From the NCBI RefSeq assembly GCF_021531715.1, contig NZ_JAFBIT010000002.1, positions 558,001-622,000 of the forward strand: a stretch of 64,000 nucleotides of DNA. The letters are read 5' to 3'. Position numbers and translations under genes: made by a program. Below the pieces are notes generated by a model. That model saw nothing but the letters and a program-made list of their open reading frames with translations, had not been told where the DNA came from and did no database searches. Shown here in pieces: positions 36,958 to 45,165 of the stretch; the stretch's first letter is position 1; the number at the start of each line of letters is the position of its first letter. The DNA is from Anaeromassilibacillus senegalensis (GTDB lineage Bacteria > Bacillota > Clostridia > Oscillospirales > Acutalibacteraceae).

Positions 36958-37818
36958 TTACACTTTATCGTTCAGCTTGAGCTCGTCGAGCAGGTTTTTG
37001 AGATCCTCCTCGCCGTAGAACTCAATGGTGAGAACGCCTTTTTTCTTTGTGCCGCTGACGTGCACCACGCGGTTCAGCGTATCGCGGAGCGCAAGCTCGG
37101 CCTCGTCGTAATAGCGGATGCGGCGCTGCGCGGGCCTTGCCTTTTCGGGCTTTTCCTCGTTCGCTTTCTTTGCCATTTTTTCCAGCTCGCGGACGGATAT
37201 ACCCTCTGCGGCGACGCGCTTTGCGGCGGTCTTGAGCGCCGTCTCATCCTTAAAGCTCAGGAGCGTACGGGCGTGACCGGCGGTCAGCTCCCCACGCTCC
37301 AGCATAGATCGGATGTCCTCCGGCAGATTCAAAAGCCGGAGCGCGTTCGTCACCGCCGGGCGGGACTTGCCCACCGTTTTGGAAATTTCGTCCTGCGTGA
37401 AGCCGTGCTCGTCGATCAGCGCCTGATAGCCCTGCGCCTCCTCGAGCGGCTTTAAGTCCTCGCGCTGGAGGTTCTCGATCAGCGCGATCTGCATGACCTC
37501 GCTGTCGGTCAGCTCGCGGATCAGCGCCGGAACCGTCGTCAGCCCCGCCATGCGTGAAGCGCGCCAGCGGCGCTCGCCGGCCACGATCTGATAGCCGCCG
37601 GAAAGCAGTGGGCGCACGAGCAGCGGCTGCAGAACGCCGTGCTGCGCGATGGAATCCGCCAGCTCGCTCATCGCCTCGTCGTTAAAGCTCTTGCGCGGCT
37701 GGTTGCGGTTTGGCTCCAGCTCGTTGATGCTCAGCTCCACCGCGCCGCCTTCGTCTCCGCGGGCGTTATCGTAAAAAATGGCGTCCAGCCCCTTGCCGAG
37801 GCCGCCTTTTTTCGCCAT
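36958..37818 (-). CDS. parB: Chromosome-partitioning protein ParB/Spo0J
   Basis: A 286-residue CTP-dependent DNA clamp that loads at parS. GLGKGLDAIFYDN is the ParA-stimulating N-terminus; PNRNQPRKSF and GERRWRASRMAG are the CTP/arginine-patch boxes; ALIENLQREDLKPLEEAQGY follows. The DNA-reading helix SRPAVTNALRLLN and LTAGHAR carry Arg at the position equivalent to 173 and Gly at 201 (Caulobacter numbering), as in parS-binding ParB. The C-terminal dimer domain is complete. Coupled to parA. Confidence 0.96.
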   Translation of the reverse strand: MAKKGGLGKGLDAIFYDNARGDEGGAVELSINELEPNRNQPRKSFNDEAMSELADSIAQHGVLQPLLVRPLLSGGYQIVAGERRWRASRMAGLTTVPALIRELTDSEVMQIALIENLQREDLKPLEEAQGYQALIDEHGFTQDEISKTVGKSRPAVTNALRLLNLPEDIRSMLERGELTAGHARTLLSFKDETALKTAAKRVAAEGISVRELEKMAKKANEEKPEKARPAQRRIRYYDEAELALRDTLNRVVHVSGTKKKGVLTIEFYGEEDLKNLLDELKLNDKV

Positions 37819-37852
37819 GAAGTCCTCATCTCCTTTTGAAAAATATAGAAAA

Positions 37853-38617
37853 TCAGCGGTTTTTCTTCAAGATCTCATCGACCAGCGCACCGTAGGCCTG
37901 GCTGCCCTTGTTGGAGCGGTCATAATAGAGGATCGGCTGCCCGAAGCTCGGCGCCTCCGAAAGGCGCACCGTGCGCGGGATCACCGTCGAAAAGACCTTG
38001 CGCGGGAAGTATTTCTTGATCTCCGTCACAACCTGCTGCGTGAGGTTCAGGCGGCCGTCGTACATCGTGAGCAGCACGCCCTCCAGCTCCAGACGCTCGT
38101 TGTAGCGGCGCTTGACCGCCTGCACGGAGTTCATCAGCTGGGAAAGCCCCTCCAGCGCGTAATATTCGCACTGCACCGGGATCAGCACAGAATCCGCTGC
38201 GTTCAGCGCGTTCGTCGTAATGAGGCCGAGCGACGGCGGGCAGTCGATCAGAATAAAGTCATATTCAGCGCGCAGGGGCGCAAGCGCGTTCTTGAGCACC
38301 GCCTCACGCGCGGGGATATCCGCCAGCTCGATCTCCGCCGCGGCGAGATCCGCACTGGAAGGCAGAATGGAGAGCTTCTCAAACGCTGTTTTCACCACAG
38401 CGTCCGCTCCCTTCGCGCCGTTGATGAGGATATCATACGTCGTCGTCTTCAGGCTGCGCCGGTCGAGCCCGACGCCGCTCGTGGAGTTTCCCTGCGGGTC
38501 GATATCGACAAGCAGCGTGCGTTTTCCCTTTGCGCCGAGCCACGCGGCGATGTTGACCGCGCTCGTTGTCTTGCCCACGCCGCCCTTCTGATTTGCAACG
38601 GCAATGACCTTGCTCAT
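37853..38617 (-). CDS. parA: Chromosome-partitioning ATPase ParA/Soj
   Basis: A 254-residue deviant-Walker ATPase: KGGVGKTT at residues 11-18 with the signature Lys, LLVDIDPQGN for Walker A', and DFILIDCPPSLG for Walker B. It works with ParB in origin segregation and, in Bacillus, controls DnaA. The ATG at 38617 has AGGAG 8 bases upstream; a GTG nine bases earlier is rejected. The promoter carries a perfect 22-bp palindrome and a parS site lies 112 bases upstream. Confidence 0.96.
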   Translation of the reverse strand: MSKVIAVANQKGGVGKTTSAVNIAAWLGAKGKRTLLVDIDPQGNSTSGVGLDRRSLKTTTYDILINGAKGADAVVKTAFEKLSILPSSADLAAAEIELADIPAREAVLKNALAPLRAEYDFILIDCPPSLGLITTNALNAADSVLIPVQCEYYALEGLSQLMNSVQAVKRRYNERLELEGVLLTMYDGRLNLTQQVVTEIKKYFPRKVFSTVIPRTVRLSEAPSFGQPILYYDRSNKGSQAYGALVDEILKKNR

Positions 38618-38644
38618 GTACCGCACTCCTTTCCGTGTTCATCG

Positions 38645-38674
38645 CAATAGTCGCTTGCGACTATTGTATCACAC
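38645..38674 (-). promoter_or_regulatory. parA promoter with 22-bp perfect palindrome
   Basis: An extended -10 TGATACAAT (TACAAT at 38663-38668, minus strand) overlaps a perfect inverted repeat at 38645-38666, arms CAATAGTCGC and GCGACTATTG with a 2-base centre. The repeat spans from the -10 across the predicted start site. This position fits an operator rather than an RNA hairpin. The -35 is weak (TTTATT). Confidence 0.6.
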
Positions 38675-38728
38675 TTTCCGTGCGGAATAAAGACCAAAGT
38701 TGTGTTTTGACCGGTTTTTTGCCGAAAA

Positions 38729-38744
38729 TGTTCCACGTGAAACA
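38729..38744. other. parS centromere site
   Basis: TGTTCCACGTGAAACA matches the 16-base Firmicutes parS consensus (TGTTNCACGTGAAACA) at every position. It lies between noc and parA, about 10.5 kb from dnaA, and should be the main loading site for the ParB encoded here. Confidence 0.93.
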
Positions 38745-38748
38745 ACGC

Positions 38749-38780
38749 AAAAGGGCCGCCGGCTCAGCCGACGGTCCTCC
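38749..38780 (-). terminator. Terminator of noc
   Basis: Minus-strand hairpin GGACCGTCGGC/GCCGGCGGCCC around TGA, followed by TTTTGCG; the T-run is short. It lies between the noc stop and parS. Confidence 0.6.
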
Positions 38781-38811
38781 TGCGTTGTGGGAAATGAATA
38801 AGGGAATGGGT

Positions 38812-39612
38812 TTACCTCGTACTCGAATGAATTTTGGGGATACGTACGACGCACTCAAAGTAGTCGTCCGTCTCCGTCCGCTGGGAAACGGCGCGGATGC
38901 CCGCGTCCTTCATCGCGCTGACCGCGTGGTCAATCGTGTTCAAAAACAGCCGCACATCCTTCGCGATAAAGGTGCGCTTCGGCTTGGGCGTCTGGGGCTT
39001 TACCTCCAGCACCTCCCGCACAAGCGCGTCCGTCTGCGCGACGTTCAGCCCGCGGTCAATCACCGCTTTGAGCGTCTGCACACGGCGGATGGGGTCGTCG
39101 ATGCGCAGCAAAGCGCGCGCGTGGCGCTCCGTCAGCCTGTTTTCCAGTATGATCCGCTGCTCCTCGCCGGAAAGGCGCAGAAGCCGGATCTTGTTTGCGA
39201 GCGCAGGCTGGCTCATCCCCAGCCGCCTCGCTGTCTCCTCCTGTGTCATCGAACGGTCGCGCATCAGAGCGTAAATTGCCGCCGCCTCTTCAAAATAATT
39301 CAAATCACTGCGCTGCATGTTCTCGATCAAGGCCAACACCGCGCTGTCCTTTGCGCTGAAATCCTGCACGATAGCCGGAATGGTGTGAAGGCCCGCCATG
39401 CGGGAGGCACGCCAGCGGCGCTCTCCTGCGATCAGCACGTAGCGATCGCGGTCTCGCCGGACGAGAACCGGCTGCAAAACGCCGTTCTGCCGGATGCTTT
39501 CGGCGAGCTGCTCGAGCTCCTCTTTCGGGAAATCCTTGCGCGGCTGCGCGGGGTTCGGCACGATTTTATCCGTCGCCAGCTCGATCAGCCGCTTTTTTTC
39601 GGAAAAAACCAT
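38812..39612 (-). CDS. noc: Nucleoid occlusion protein Noc (ParB family)
   Basis: A 266-residue ParB paralogue. It has PNPAQPRKDF, GERRWRASRMAG and LIENMQRSDLNYFEEAAAIY. At the four DNA-specificity positions it has Gln and Lys in SQPALANK, Arg after IRLL, and Arg in LTERHAR. This matches Noc (Q-K-K-R pattern) rather than ParB (R-T-A-G), so it should bind TTTCCCGGGAAA-type sites, not parS. The N-terminus before the core is only about 12 residues (MVFSEKKRLIEL), shorter than the membrane-targeting helix region of Bacillus Noc. GGAGG precedes ATG 39612. Confidence 0.9.
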   Translation of the reverse strand: MVFSEKKRLIELATDKIVPNPAQPRKDFPKEELEQLAESIRQNGVLQPVLVRRDRDRYVLIAGERRWRASRMAGLHTIPAIVQDFSAKDSAVLALIENMQRSDLNYFEEAAAIYALMRDRSMTQEETARRLGMSQPALANKIRLLRLSGEEQRIILENRLTERHARALLRIDDPIRRVQTLKAVIDRGLNVAQTDALVREVLEVKPQTPKPKRTFIAKDVRLFLNTIDHAVSAMKDAGIRAVSQRTETDDYFECVVRIPKIHSSTR

Positions 39613-39690
39613 ATTGCCTCCTTTTCTGCGCCGCGCGCGTCTTCTGCCTGATGACACCTGATGTAAGGCTTGTCCCGCCTTACAGGTAAT

Positions 39691-39699
39691 ACTATACCA
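39691..39699 (-). promoter_or_regulatory. Probable noc promoter (extended -10)
   Basis: Minus-strand TGGTATAGT without a good -35. The predicted transcript begins at a hairpin, TGTAAGGC/GCCTTACA (39662-39684), of unknown role. Confidence 0.4.
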
Positions 39700-39770
39700 C
39701 GCCGCAAAAGAAGATTTTGCCGTATTGTGTCATACGAAAAATTTTTCTTTTCATGCGCATAACCGGCTGC

Positions 39771-39799
39771 TTGACATCCTATCATGCCTGTACTACAAT
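39771..39799 (+). promoter_or_regulatory. Promoter of the first GNAT gene
   Basis: Plus-strand TTGACA, 17 bases, TACAAT. The start site is near 39806, about 23 bases before ATG 39829. Confidence 0.75.
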
Positions 39800-39828
39800 A
39801 GGGAAAACCTTGAAAAGGAGTGGAGAAC

Positions 39829-40377
39829 ATGTTTTTTGCGGAAAAAGAATTCAAATTGAAGGACGGGCGCACCTGTGTGCTGCGCAGCGCACGCCCCAAG
39901 GAGGACGCCGCGGCGCTGATCGAGTATCTGAAGGTCACGGCAGGTGAGACACGTTTTATCCTGCGGGAACCCGAGGAAATCACGCTGACGATTGAACGGG
40001 AGGAGGGATTCCTGCAGAGCAATCTCGACAACCCGCGTTCGCTGATGCTGCTCGCCTTTGTGGACGGCGAACACGCCGGAAACTGCTCGCTGATCTCTTT
40101 TGATAAGATGCGCCTTGCGCACCGCTGCGACGTTGCCATCGCGCTGTATCAGAAATACTGCGGGCTCGGCATCGGGCGCAAAATGCTCGAGACCGTGCTT
40201 GAGGTCGCAAAGTCGCTCGGCTTTGAGCAGGCCGAGCTGGAGGTCGTCGCGGACAACACGCGCGCGTATCATCTGTACGAAAGCCTCGGCTTCGTGCCCT
40301 ACGGCAGACGCCCGCACGGCATGAAGTACAAGGACGGCACCTATGCGGACGAAATCGCGATGGTGAAGATGCTGTAA
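39829..40377 (+). CDS. GNAT-family N-acetyltransferase
   Basis: A 182-residue acetyl-CoA-dependent acetyltransferase. The core is VAIALYQKYCGLGIGRKMLE (motif A, with the Q/G-x-G-x-G/A pyrophosphate loop), then ELEVVADNTRAYHLYESLGF (motif B). Its length and the N-terminal FKLKDGRTCVLRSARPKEDA resemble RimL/SpeG-like enzymes. Substrate unknown. AAAAGGAG lies 8 bases before the ATG. Confidence 0.85.
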   Translation: MFFAEKEFKLKDGRTCVLRSARPKEDAAALIEYLKVTAGETRFILREPEEITLTIEREEGFLQSNLDNPRSLMLLAFVDGEHAGNCSLISFDKMRLAHRCDVAIALYQKYCGLGIGRKMLETVLEVAKSLGFEQAELEVVADNTRAYHLYESLGFVPYGRRPHGMKYKDGTYADEIAMVKML

Positions 40378-40385
40378 AACAACAA

Positions 40386-40424
40386 AAGGGAGAACGGCAA
40401 GCACTGGCTGTTCTCCCTCTTTTA
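40386..40424. terminator. Bidirectional terminator between two GNAT genes
   Basis: GGGAGAAC with GTTCTCCC around a 14-base loop, with TCTTTTATT on the plus side and TTTTGTTGTTTT on the minus side. It serves the converging GNAT gene and the mnmE-mnmG-rsmG-GNAT transcript. Confidence 0.85.
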
Positions 40425-40460
40425 TTCTGCCTTTTGCGCCAAGGGCTCTGCACCTCGACC

Positions 40461-40495
40461 CCGCCGCCTTTTGAAAAAGGCGGGCGAAAACTTTT
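40461..40495. repeat. 35-bp dispersed inverted-repeat element, copy 1
   Basis: A 35-base unit whose core is GCCGCCTTTT/AAAAGGCGGGC, followed by GAAAACTTTT. It is identical, base for base, to 43616-43650. Both copies are intergenic and in the same orientation. The hairpin could help end transcripts, but the conserved flank suggests a mobile or amplified short element. Confidence 0.8.
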
Positions 40496-40512
40496 AGTAT
40501 CAACCGAATGGA

Positions 40513-40950
40513 TTACAGGTATTTTTTAAAGCCTTTGACCTCGCTGTACCCGATCGCGTCGTAAAATTTGTGCGCGCCGGTGCGGTGCAGGGCAGAGACG
40601 AGGATGCAGTAGTGGCAGTCCTTTTCGCGCCCCCAATTCTCGATGAACTCGAACATCCCGCGCCCGACGCCTTTTCCGCGATAGTTTTCGTCGGTGATGA
40701 CGTTTTCGACGAGCAGAATCGGTCTACACTCGTCGCAGATGTCTTCAAACGCGACGCCGAGCAGCGAACCGCAGAGCGCGCCGGTGTCGGTATCCTCGGC
40801 GACGAGCAGAAAGCAATCCTCGTTGCGGTCGAGCTTCTCCATCTTTTCCGCCATCTTTGCGGGGTCTGCCAATGCGTCGGAAAGCTGGGCGAGCAGCGGA
40901 TTCAGCTTCTCAATGTCGCTGAGTCGCGCTTTTCTGTAACAGATATCCAT
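40513..40950 (-). CDS. GNAT-family N-acetyltransferase
   Basis: A 145-residue protein with the GNAT motif A VENVITDENYRGKGVGRGMF and a late AHKFYDAIGYSEVKGFKKYL. Its ATG directly follows the rsmG stop (TAAATG), so translation is coupled. Its substrate is unknown; coupling to an rRNA methyltransferase gene does not define it. Confidence 0.85.
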   Translation of the reverse strand: MDICYRKARLSDIEKLNPLLAQLSDALADPAKMAEKMEKLDRNEDCFLLVAEDTDTGALCGSLLGVAFEDICDECRPILLVENVITDENYRGKGVGRGMFEFIENWGREKDCHYCILVSALHRTGAHKFYDAIGYSEVKGFKKYL

Positions 40951-41688
40951 TTATTTGTCCTCCTTCTCAAGAAACAGCGGTTTTTTCGTGATGGTTCCGC
41001 CGTGGCGCGGATACGTCTTCGGCGTAAACGCAATTTTCTGCATCACGGCGATGTTCCGCTCGCTGTGCTCGGCATCCGGCAGCGTAAACGGCACGTTTTT
41101 CACAATTTTGCAGCCGAGTGTGGAAACTGCGCGCTTTGCAAGCGCCATTTCCTCCGCAAGCCCCGGTCCCTTCATCGCGGCGAAGATGCCCTTCATCTTG
41201 ACAAGCGGAATGCAGTATTCGGCGAGCGTATTCATGTTCGCGACCGCGCGCGCCGTCACCACGTCGAAGCTCTCACGCAGCTTGACATCGCGCCCGGCTT
41301 CCTCCGCGCGCTTGTGGATGCATGTCGCCTCCACGCCGATCGCCTTGCAGACGTCCTGCAGAAAGACAAGGCGCTTGTTCAGCGAGTCGAGCAGCGTCAG
41401 CTCGATGTCCGGGCGCATGATCTTGACCGGCAGGCCCGGAAAACCCGCGCCGGTGCCGACGTCGATCAGCTTCGCGCCCTTCTTGATCTCGACCGCCTTT
41501 AAAAGCGTCAGGCTATCGACGAAATGCTTCACGACCGCCTCGTGCGGATCGGTAATCGCCGTGAGGTTCATGACCTCGTTGCGCTCGAGCAAAAGCCCGA
41601 GGTAGGTTTCAAACTGCGCCGCCTGCGCGGGCGTGACCTTCACGCCGATCTCCTTCGCAAGCGCGATCAATTCATTCTGTATCTCCAT
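40951..41688 (-). CDS. rsmG: 16S rRNA (guanine527-N7)-methyltransferase RsmG
   Basis: A 245-residue SAM-dependent enzyme, formerly GidB, methylating G527 near the 530 loop. LTAITDPHEAVVKHFVDSL, the SAM site LIDVGTGAGFPGLPVKI and TARAVANMNTLAEYCIPLVK are diagnostic. It overlaps the mnmG 3' end by 17 bases. Confidence 0.97.
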   Translation of the reverse strand: MEIQNELIALAKEIGVKVTPAQAAQFETYLGLLLERNEVMNLTAITDPHEAVVKHFVDSLTLLKAVEIKKGAKLIDVGTGAGFPGLPVKIMRPDIELTLLDSLNKRLVFLQDVCKAIGVEATCIHKRAEEAGRDVKLRESFDVVTARAVANMNTLAEYCIPLVKMKGIFAAMKGPGLAEEMALAKRAVSTLGCKIVKNVPFTLPDAEHSERNIAVMQKIAFTPKTYPRHGGTITKKPLFLEKEDK

Positions 41689-43570
41689 GGTATGCCCCCT
41701 TATCGTCGTTGTGTGCGGAAAGCCAGATCAGCAGCACCGAGATATCCGCCGGCGAAACGCCCGAAATGCGCCCCGCTTGTCCGATATTCTCCGGACGCAC
41801 GCGGTTCAGCTTTTCGCGCGCCTCGAGCCGCAGACCGGCGATTCCGGCGTAGTCGATGTCCTTCGGCAAGAGCCGTTTCTCAAGCCGGCGCATTTCGGCG
41901 ATATCCTGCAGCTGCCGCTTGATGTAACCCTCGTATTTAAGCGACGTCTCGACGCTCTCGAAAATTTCCGCCGGATAGTCCGGACGGTTCGGATCGACGG
42001 GCGTTAAGTCACGGTAGGTGATCTGCGGGCGTCGCAAAAGCTCCGACATGCGCACGCCGGTCGACACCGGCGATGTTCCACGTGAAACCAAGATTTCGTT
42101 CAGCGCCTCCGTCGGCGACAGAACGGTCTTTTCCGCGCGCTTTAATTCCTCCGCCTTGCGCGATTGCTTGAGCTGGAATTTCTCCCAGCGCCGGTCAGAG
42201 ATCAGCCCCAGCTCGCGCCCGATCGGCGTCAGGCGTTCGTCTGCGTTATCCTGCCGCAGGACGAGCCGGTATTCCGAGCGCGAGGTCATCATGCGGTACG
42301 GGTCAGTCACGCCCTTCGTGATCAGATCGTCGATCAGCGTGCCGATGTACGAGCTCGCGCGGTCAAGCACGAGCGGCGCGCGCCCGAGAATTTTCAGCGC
42401 CGCGTTCGCGCCCGCGATGAAGCCCTGCGCCGCTGCCTCCTCATAGCCGGAGCTGCCGTTGAACTGCCCCGCGCCGTAAAGCCCGGAAAAATCGCGGAAT
42501 TCCAGCGTCGCGCCGAGCTGGAGCGGGTCGCAGCAGTCGTATTCAATCGCATAGGCACTGCGCATGATCTGCACGTTTTCGAGACCCTTAATCGTGCGGT
42601 AAAACGCGATCTGCACATCCTCGGGCAGAGACGAGCTCATGCCCTGCAGGTACATTTCCTCCGTCTCCGCACCGCACGGCTCGATGAAAAGCTGGTGGCG
42701 CGGCTTTTCGGAAAATCGCACGATTTTGTCCTCGATGCTCGGGCAGTAGCGTGGGCCGACGCCCTCGATCATCCCGCCGTACAGCGGGGAGCGATGGATA
42801 TTCTTCAGGATAACTTCCTTGGTGCAGTCGTTCGTCCAGCTCACGTGGCAGACCGCCTTGTTCTCCGGCGGCGTTTCGGTGTCAAACGAAAACGGCGTCA
42901 CCGGCTCGTCGCCGCGCTGCTCCTCGAGGTCGGTAAAATCGATCGAGGAACGCAGCACGCGGGCGGGCGTGCCGGTCTTGAAGCGGCGCAGCTCGATGCC
43001 GAGGCGGGACAGCGCGCCGGCCAGCTCCGTCGCGGGGAACATGCCGTCCGGGCCGCCCGCGTAGGAAACATCGCCGACAAAAATCTTGCCGCCGAGGAAC
43101 GTACCCGTCGCGAGCACGACCGCCTTGCAAGTGTACTGCGCGCCGAGCCGCGTCGTCAAGCGCCACGCGTCGTTTTCGCGGAACAGGTCGACGACCTCCG
43201 CCTGCTTCATCTCGAGATTCGGGCAGAGCTCGAGCTTGTGCTTCATCACGCGCGCGTACTGGTTGCGGTCGATCTGCGCGCGCAGCGAGTGCACCGCCGG
43301 GCCTTTGCCGAGATTCAGCATCCGGCTCTGGAGCGTGCACGCGTCCGCCGTCTTGCCCATTTCGCCGCCGAGCGCGTCGATTTCGCGGACGAGGTGACCC
43401 TTTGCCGTGCCACCGATGCTCGGGTTACACGGGCAGTTGCCCACCGCGTCCATATTGATTGTAAAAACCGCCGTGTGACAGCCAAGGCGGGCGGAAGCGA
43501 GCGCCGCTTCAATGCCAGCGTGCCCCGCGCCGATCACGGCGACGTCAAAATTTCCTGCTTCGTAGTTCAT
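41672..43570 (-). CDS. mnmG: tRNA uridine-34 modification FAD enzyme MnmG
   Basis: A 632-residue protein, formerly GidA, acting with MnmE to install the 5-carboxymethylaminomethyl group on wobble U34. The FAD site is FDVAVIGAGHAGIEAALASA; CPCNPSIGGTAKGHLVREID and YCPSIEDKIVRF follow. The C-terminal helical domain ends ISGVSPADISVLLIWL, which binds MnmE. A parS-like sequence lies inside the gene at 42074. Confidence 0.98.
   Translation of the reverse strand: MNYEAGNFDVAVIGAGHAGIEAALASARLGCHTAVFTINMDAVGNCPCNPSIGGTAKGHLVREIDALGGEMGKTADACTLQSRMLNLGKGPAVHSLRAQIDRNQYARVMKHKLELCPNLEMKQAEVVDLFRENDAWRLTTRLGAQYTCKAVVLATGTFLGGKIFVGDVSYAGGPDGMFPATELAGALSRLGIELRRFKTGTPARVLRSSIDFTDLEEQRGDEPVTPFSFDTETPPENKAVCHVSWTNDCTKEVILKNIHRSPLYGGMIEGVGPRYCPSIEDKIVRFSEKPRHQLFIEPCGAETEEMYLQGMSSSLPEDVQIAFYRTIKGLENVQIMRSAYAIEYDCCDPLQLGATLEFRDFSGLYGAGQFNGSSGYEEAAAQGFIAGANAALKILGRAPLVLDRASSYIGTLIDDLITKGVTDPYRMMTSRSEYRLVLRQDNADERLTPIGRELGLISDRRWEKFQLKQSRKAEELKRAEKTVLSPTEALNEILVSRGTSPVSTGVRMSELLRRPQITYRDLTPVDPNRPDYPAEIFESVETSLKYEGYIKRQLQDIAEMRRLEKRLLPKDIDYAGIAGLRLEAREKLNRVRPENIGQAGRISGVSPADISVLLIWLSAHNDDKGAYHGDTE
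42074..42089. other. parS-like site inside mnmG
   Basis: TGTTCCACGTGAAACC matches the parS consensus at 15 of 16 positions (last base C for A). Bacillus also has parS sites inside coding genes near the origin, so this is probably a secondary ParB loading site. Confidence 0.75.
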
Positions 43571-43615
43571 TGTGTATCATCCATAAAAAAGATTTGATGT
43601 AAAGTGTTTCACGAT

Positions 43616-43650
43616 CCGCCGCCTTTTGAAAAAGGCGGGCGAAAACTTTT
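43616..43650. repeat. 35-bp dispersed inverted-repeat element, copy 2
   Basis: Exact copy of 40461-40495. It lies in the 193-base gap between mnmE and mnmG, directly upstream of mnmG in transcription, so if it ended transcription it would separate the two genes. Confidence 0.8.
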
Positions 43651-43713
43651 TTATCTAGTGTACCGGAAGCATCCTCCGTACGCGTTTGCAAAAACTTCTT
43701 TCCTTCTGCAGTG

Positions 43714-43738
43714 AAGCGTGTGCACACACGCGACTCCG
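43714..43738 (-). repeat. GC-rich dispersed repeat, copy 2
   Basis: Reverse complement of 23313-23337 with one mismatch. It is followed toward mnmE by a further copy of the same letters (GTCGCGGAGTCGCG), giving a short internal duplication. Confidence 0.5.
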
Positions 43739-43763
43739 CGACTTCGCAGCGGGTCGTACCCGC

Positions 43764-45128
43764 CTATTTGCCGACGCAGAATTTGGAGAAGACTTTGTCC
43801 ACGACGGCGTCGGAGACACGCTCGCCGGTCAGCTCGTTCAGGGATGCGATCGCGCCCTCCAGCGACACCGTCACCGCGTCCCACGTCATGCCGAGGGAGA
43901 GTGCGTCCTGCGCTTCCTTGATGCAGTTCAGCGCCGCTTCGGCGTCCGCGCGCTGGCGCTCCGTGTAGAGAATGCCGTCATTCGGGTTCAGCTTCGCCGT
44001 GTGCAGCGCGCGGGACGATGCCTCGCTCAGCGCAGACAAACCGTCGCCGGAAAGCGCCGAGATCGTCACCACCTCGGAGAAACGCGCGCGGATCGTCTGC
44101 AGGTCGATCTGCGCCGGCAGGTCGGACTTGTTGACCACCGCCACACAAGGCGTCGAGCCGATCGCGTCCATCATCGCGCGGTCATCGTCGTTCAGCGCTT
44201 CGCTCGCATCAAAAACCGCGAGCACAAACTGCGCCGTTTTGAGCCGGTCCAACGCAATGCGCACGCCAATGCGCTCCACGCGGTCGTCCGTCTCGCGGAT
44301 GCCTGCCGTGTCGGCAAGCCGCAGAGGAATGCCGCCGAGCAGCACCGTTTCCTCCACGACGTCCCGCGTCGTGCCCGCAAGCTCGGTCACGATCGACCGC
44401 TCGCAGCCCGCCAGTAGGTTCATCAGCGTCGATTTGCCCGCGTTCGGCTTGCCCGCAATGACCGTCACCACGCCTTCGCGCAGGACACGTCCGCCGTCAA
44501 AGCTCTCGAGCAGCGTCTCAAGCGCTTTACGCCCCGCCGCAAGCCGTGTTTTCAACATTTCTTCGTCCACCTGTGGAATATCGTCGTCCGGGTAATCCGC
44601 CCACGCCGCAAGATGCGCCCCGACGTCGGTCAGATCGTCGCGGATCGCCCCAATGCGCCGGGAAAGCACGCCGTCGTGCCCCGCCTGCGCCGCCTTCATC
44701 GCTTCGCGCCCTTCGGCGGAAATCAGTTCCATGACCGCCTCGGCCTGCGCGAGATCCATTTTGCCGTTCAGAAACGCGCGGCGCGTGAATTCGCCCGCCG
44801 CCGCCGGCGCTGCGCCCGCCGCGAAGACCGCCTTTAAAACGGATTTTAGGACAAACAGCCCGCCGTGGCACGAAAGCTCCACGACATCTTCGCCCGTAAA
44901 GCTCTTCGGCGCGGCAAAAACCGTCGCGATGCATTCGTCGAGGCGCACGCCGTCCGCGTCAAATACGTGTCCGAAGCGGCAAGTGTAGCCCGCCGCCGTA
45001 TGCAGTTTTTCACCCGACACCGCGCGGAAAACACGGTCGCCGACCGATCGCGCCTCTTCGCCGGAGATGCGGATGATCCCGATGCCGCCCGGCGCCGCCG
45101 CCGTAGAAATCGCCGCAATTGTTTTCAT
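43764..45128 (-). CDS. mnmE: tRNA modification GTPase MnmE
   Basis: A 454-residue GTPase, also TrmE. It begins MKTIAAISTAAAPGGIGIIR and has the formyl-THF-binding N-terminal domain with EFTRRAFLNGKMDLAQAEAV. The inserted G domain has GKPNAGKST, the switch EGVVTVIAG-NPN-type region and the DTAGIRETDD G3 motif. It ends with the catalytic CVGK. It is first in the mnmE-mnmG-rsmG-GNAT series. Confidence 0.98.
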   Translation of the reverse strand: MKTIAAISTAAAPGGIGIIRISGEEARSVGDRVFRAVSGEKLHTAAGYTCRFGHVFDADGVRLDECIATVFAAPKSFTGEDVVELSCHGGLFVLKSVLKAVFAAGAAPAAAGEFTRRAFLNGKMDLAQAEAVMELISAEGREAMKAAQAGHDGVLSRRIGAIRDDLTDVGAHLAAWADYPDDDIPQVDEEMLKTRLAAGRKALETLLESFDGGRVLREGVVTVIAGKPNAGKSTLMNLLAGCERSIVTELAGTTRDVVEETVLLGGIPLRLADTAGIRETDDRVERIGVRIALDRLKTAQFVLAVFDASEALNDDDRAMMDAIGSTPCVAVVNKSDLPAQIDLQTIRARFSEVVTISALSGDGLSALSEASSRALHTAKLNPNDGILYTERQRADAEAALNCIKEAQDALSLGMTWDAVTVSLEGAIASLNELTGERVSDAVVDKVFSKFCVGK

Positions 45129-45165
45129 TTCTTACCTCTTATACAAAATATAATTTATTTGTTTT

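Noticed and set aside
43602-43616. GTGTTTCACGATC as a third parS
   Set aside because: Only the left half of the palindrome matches.
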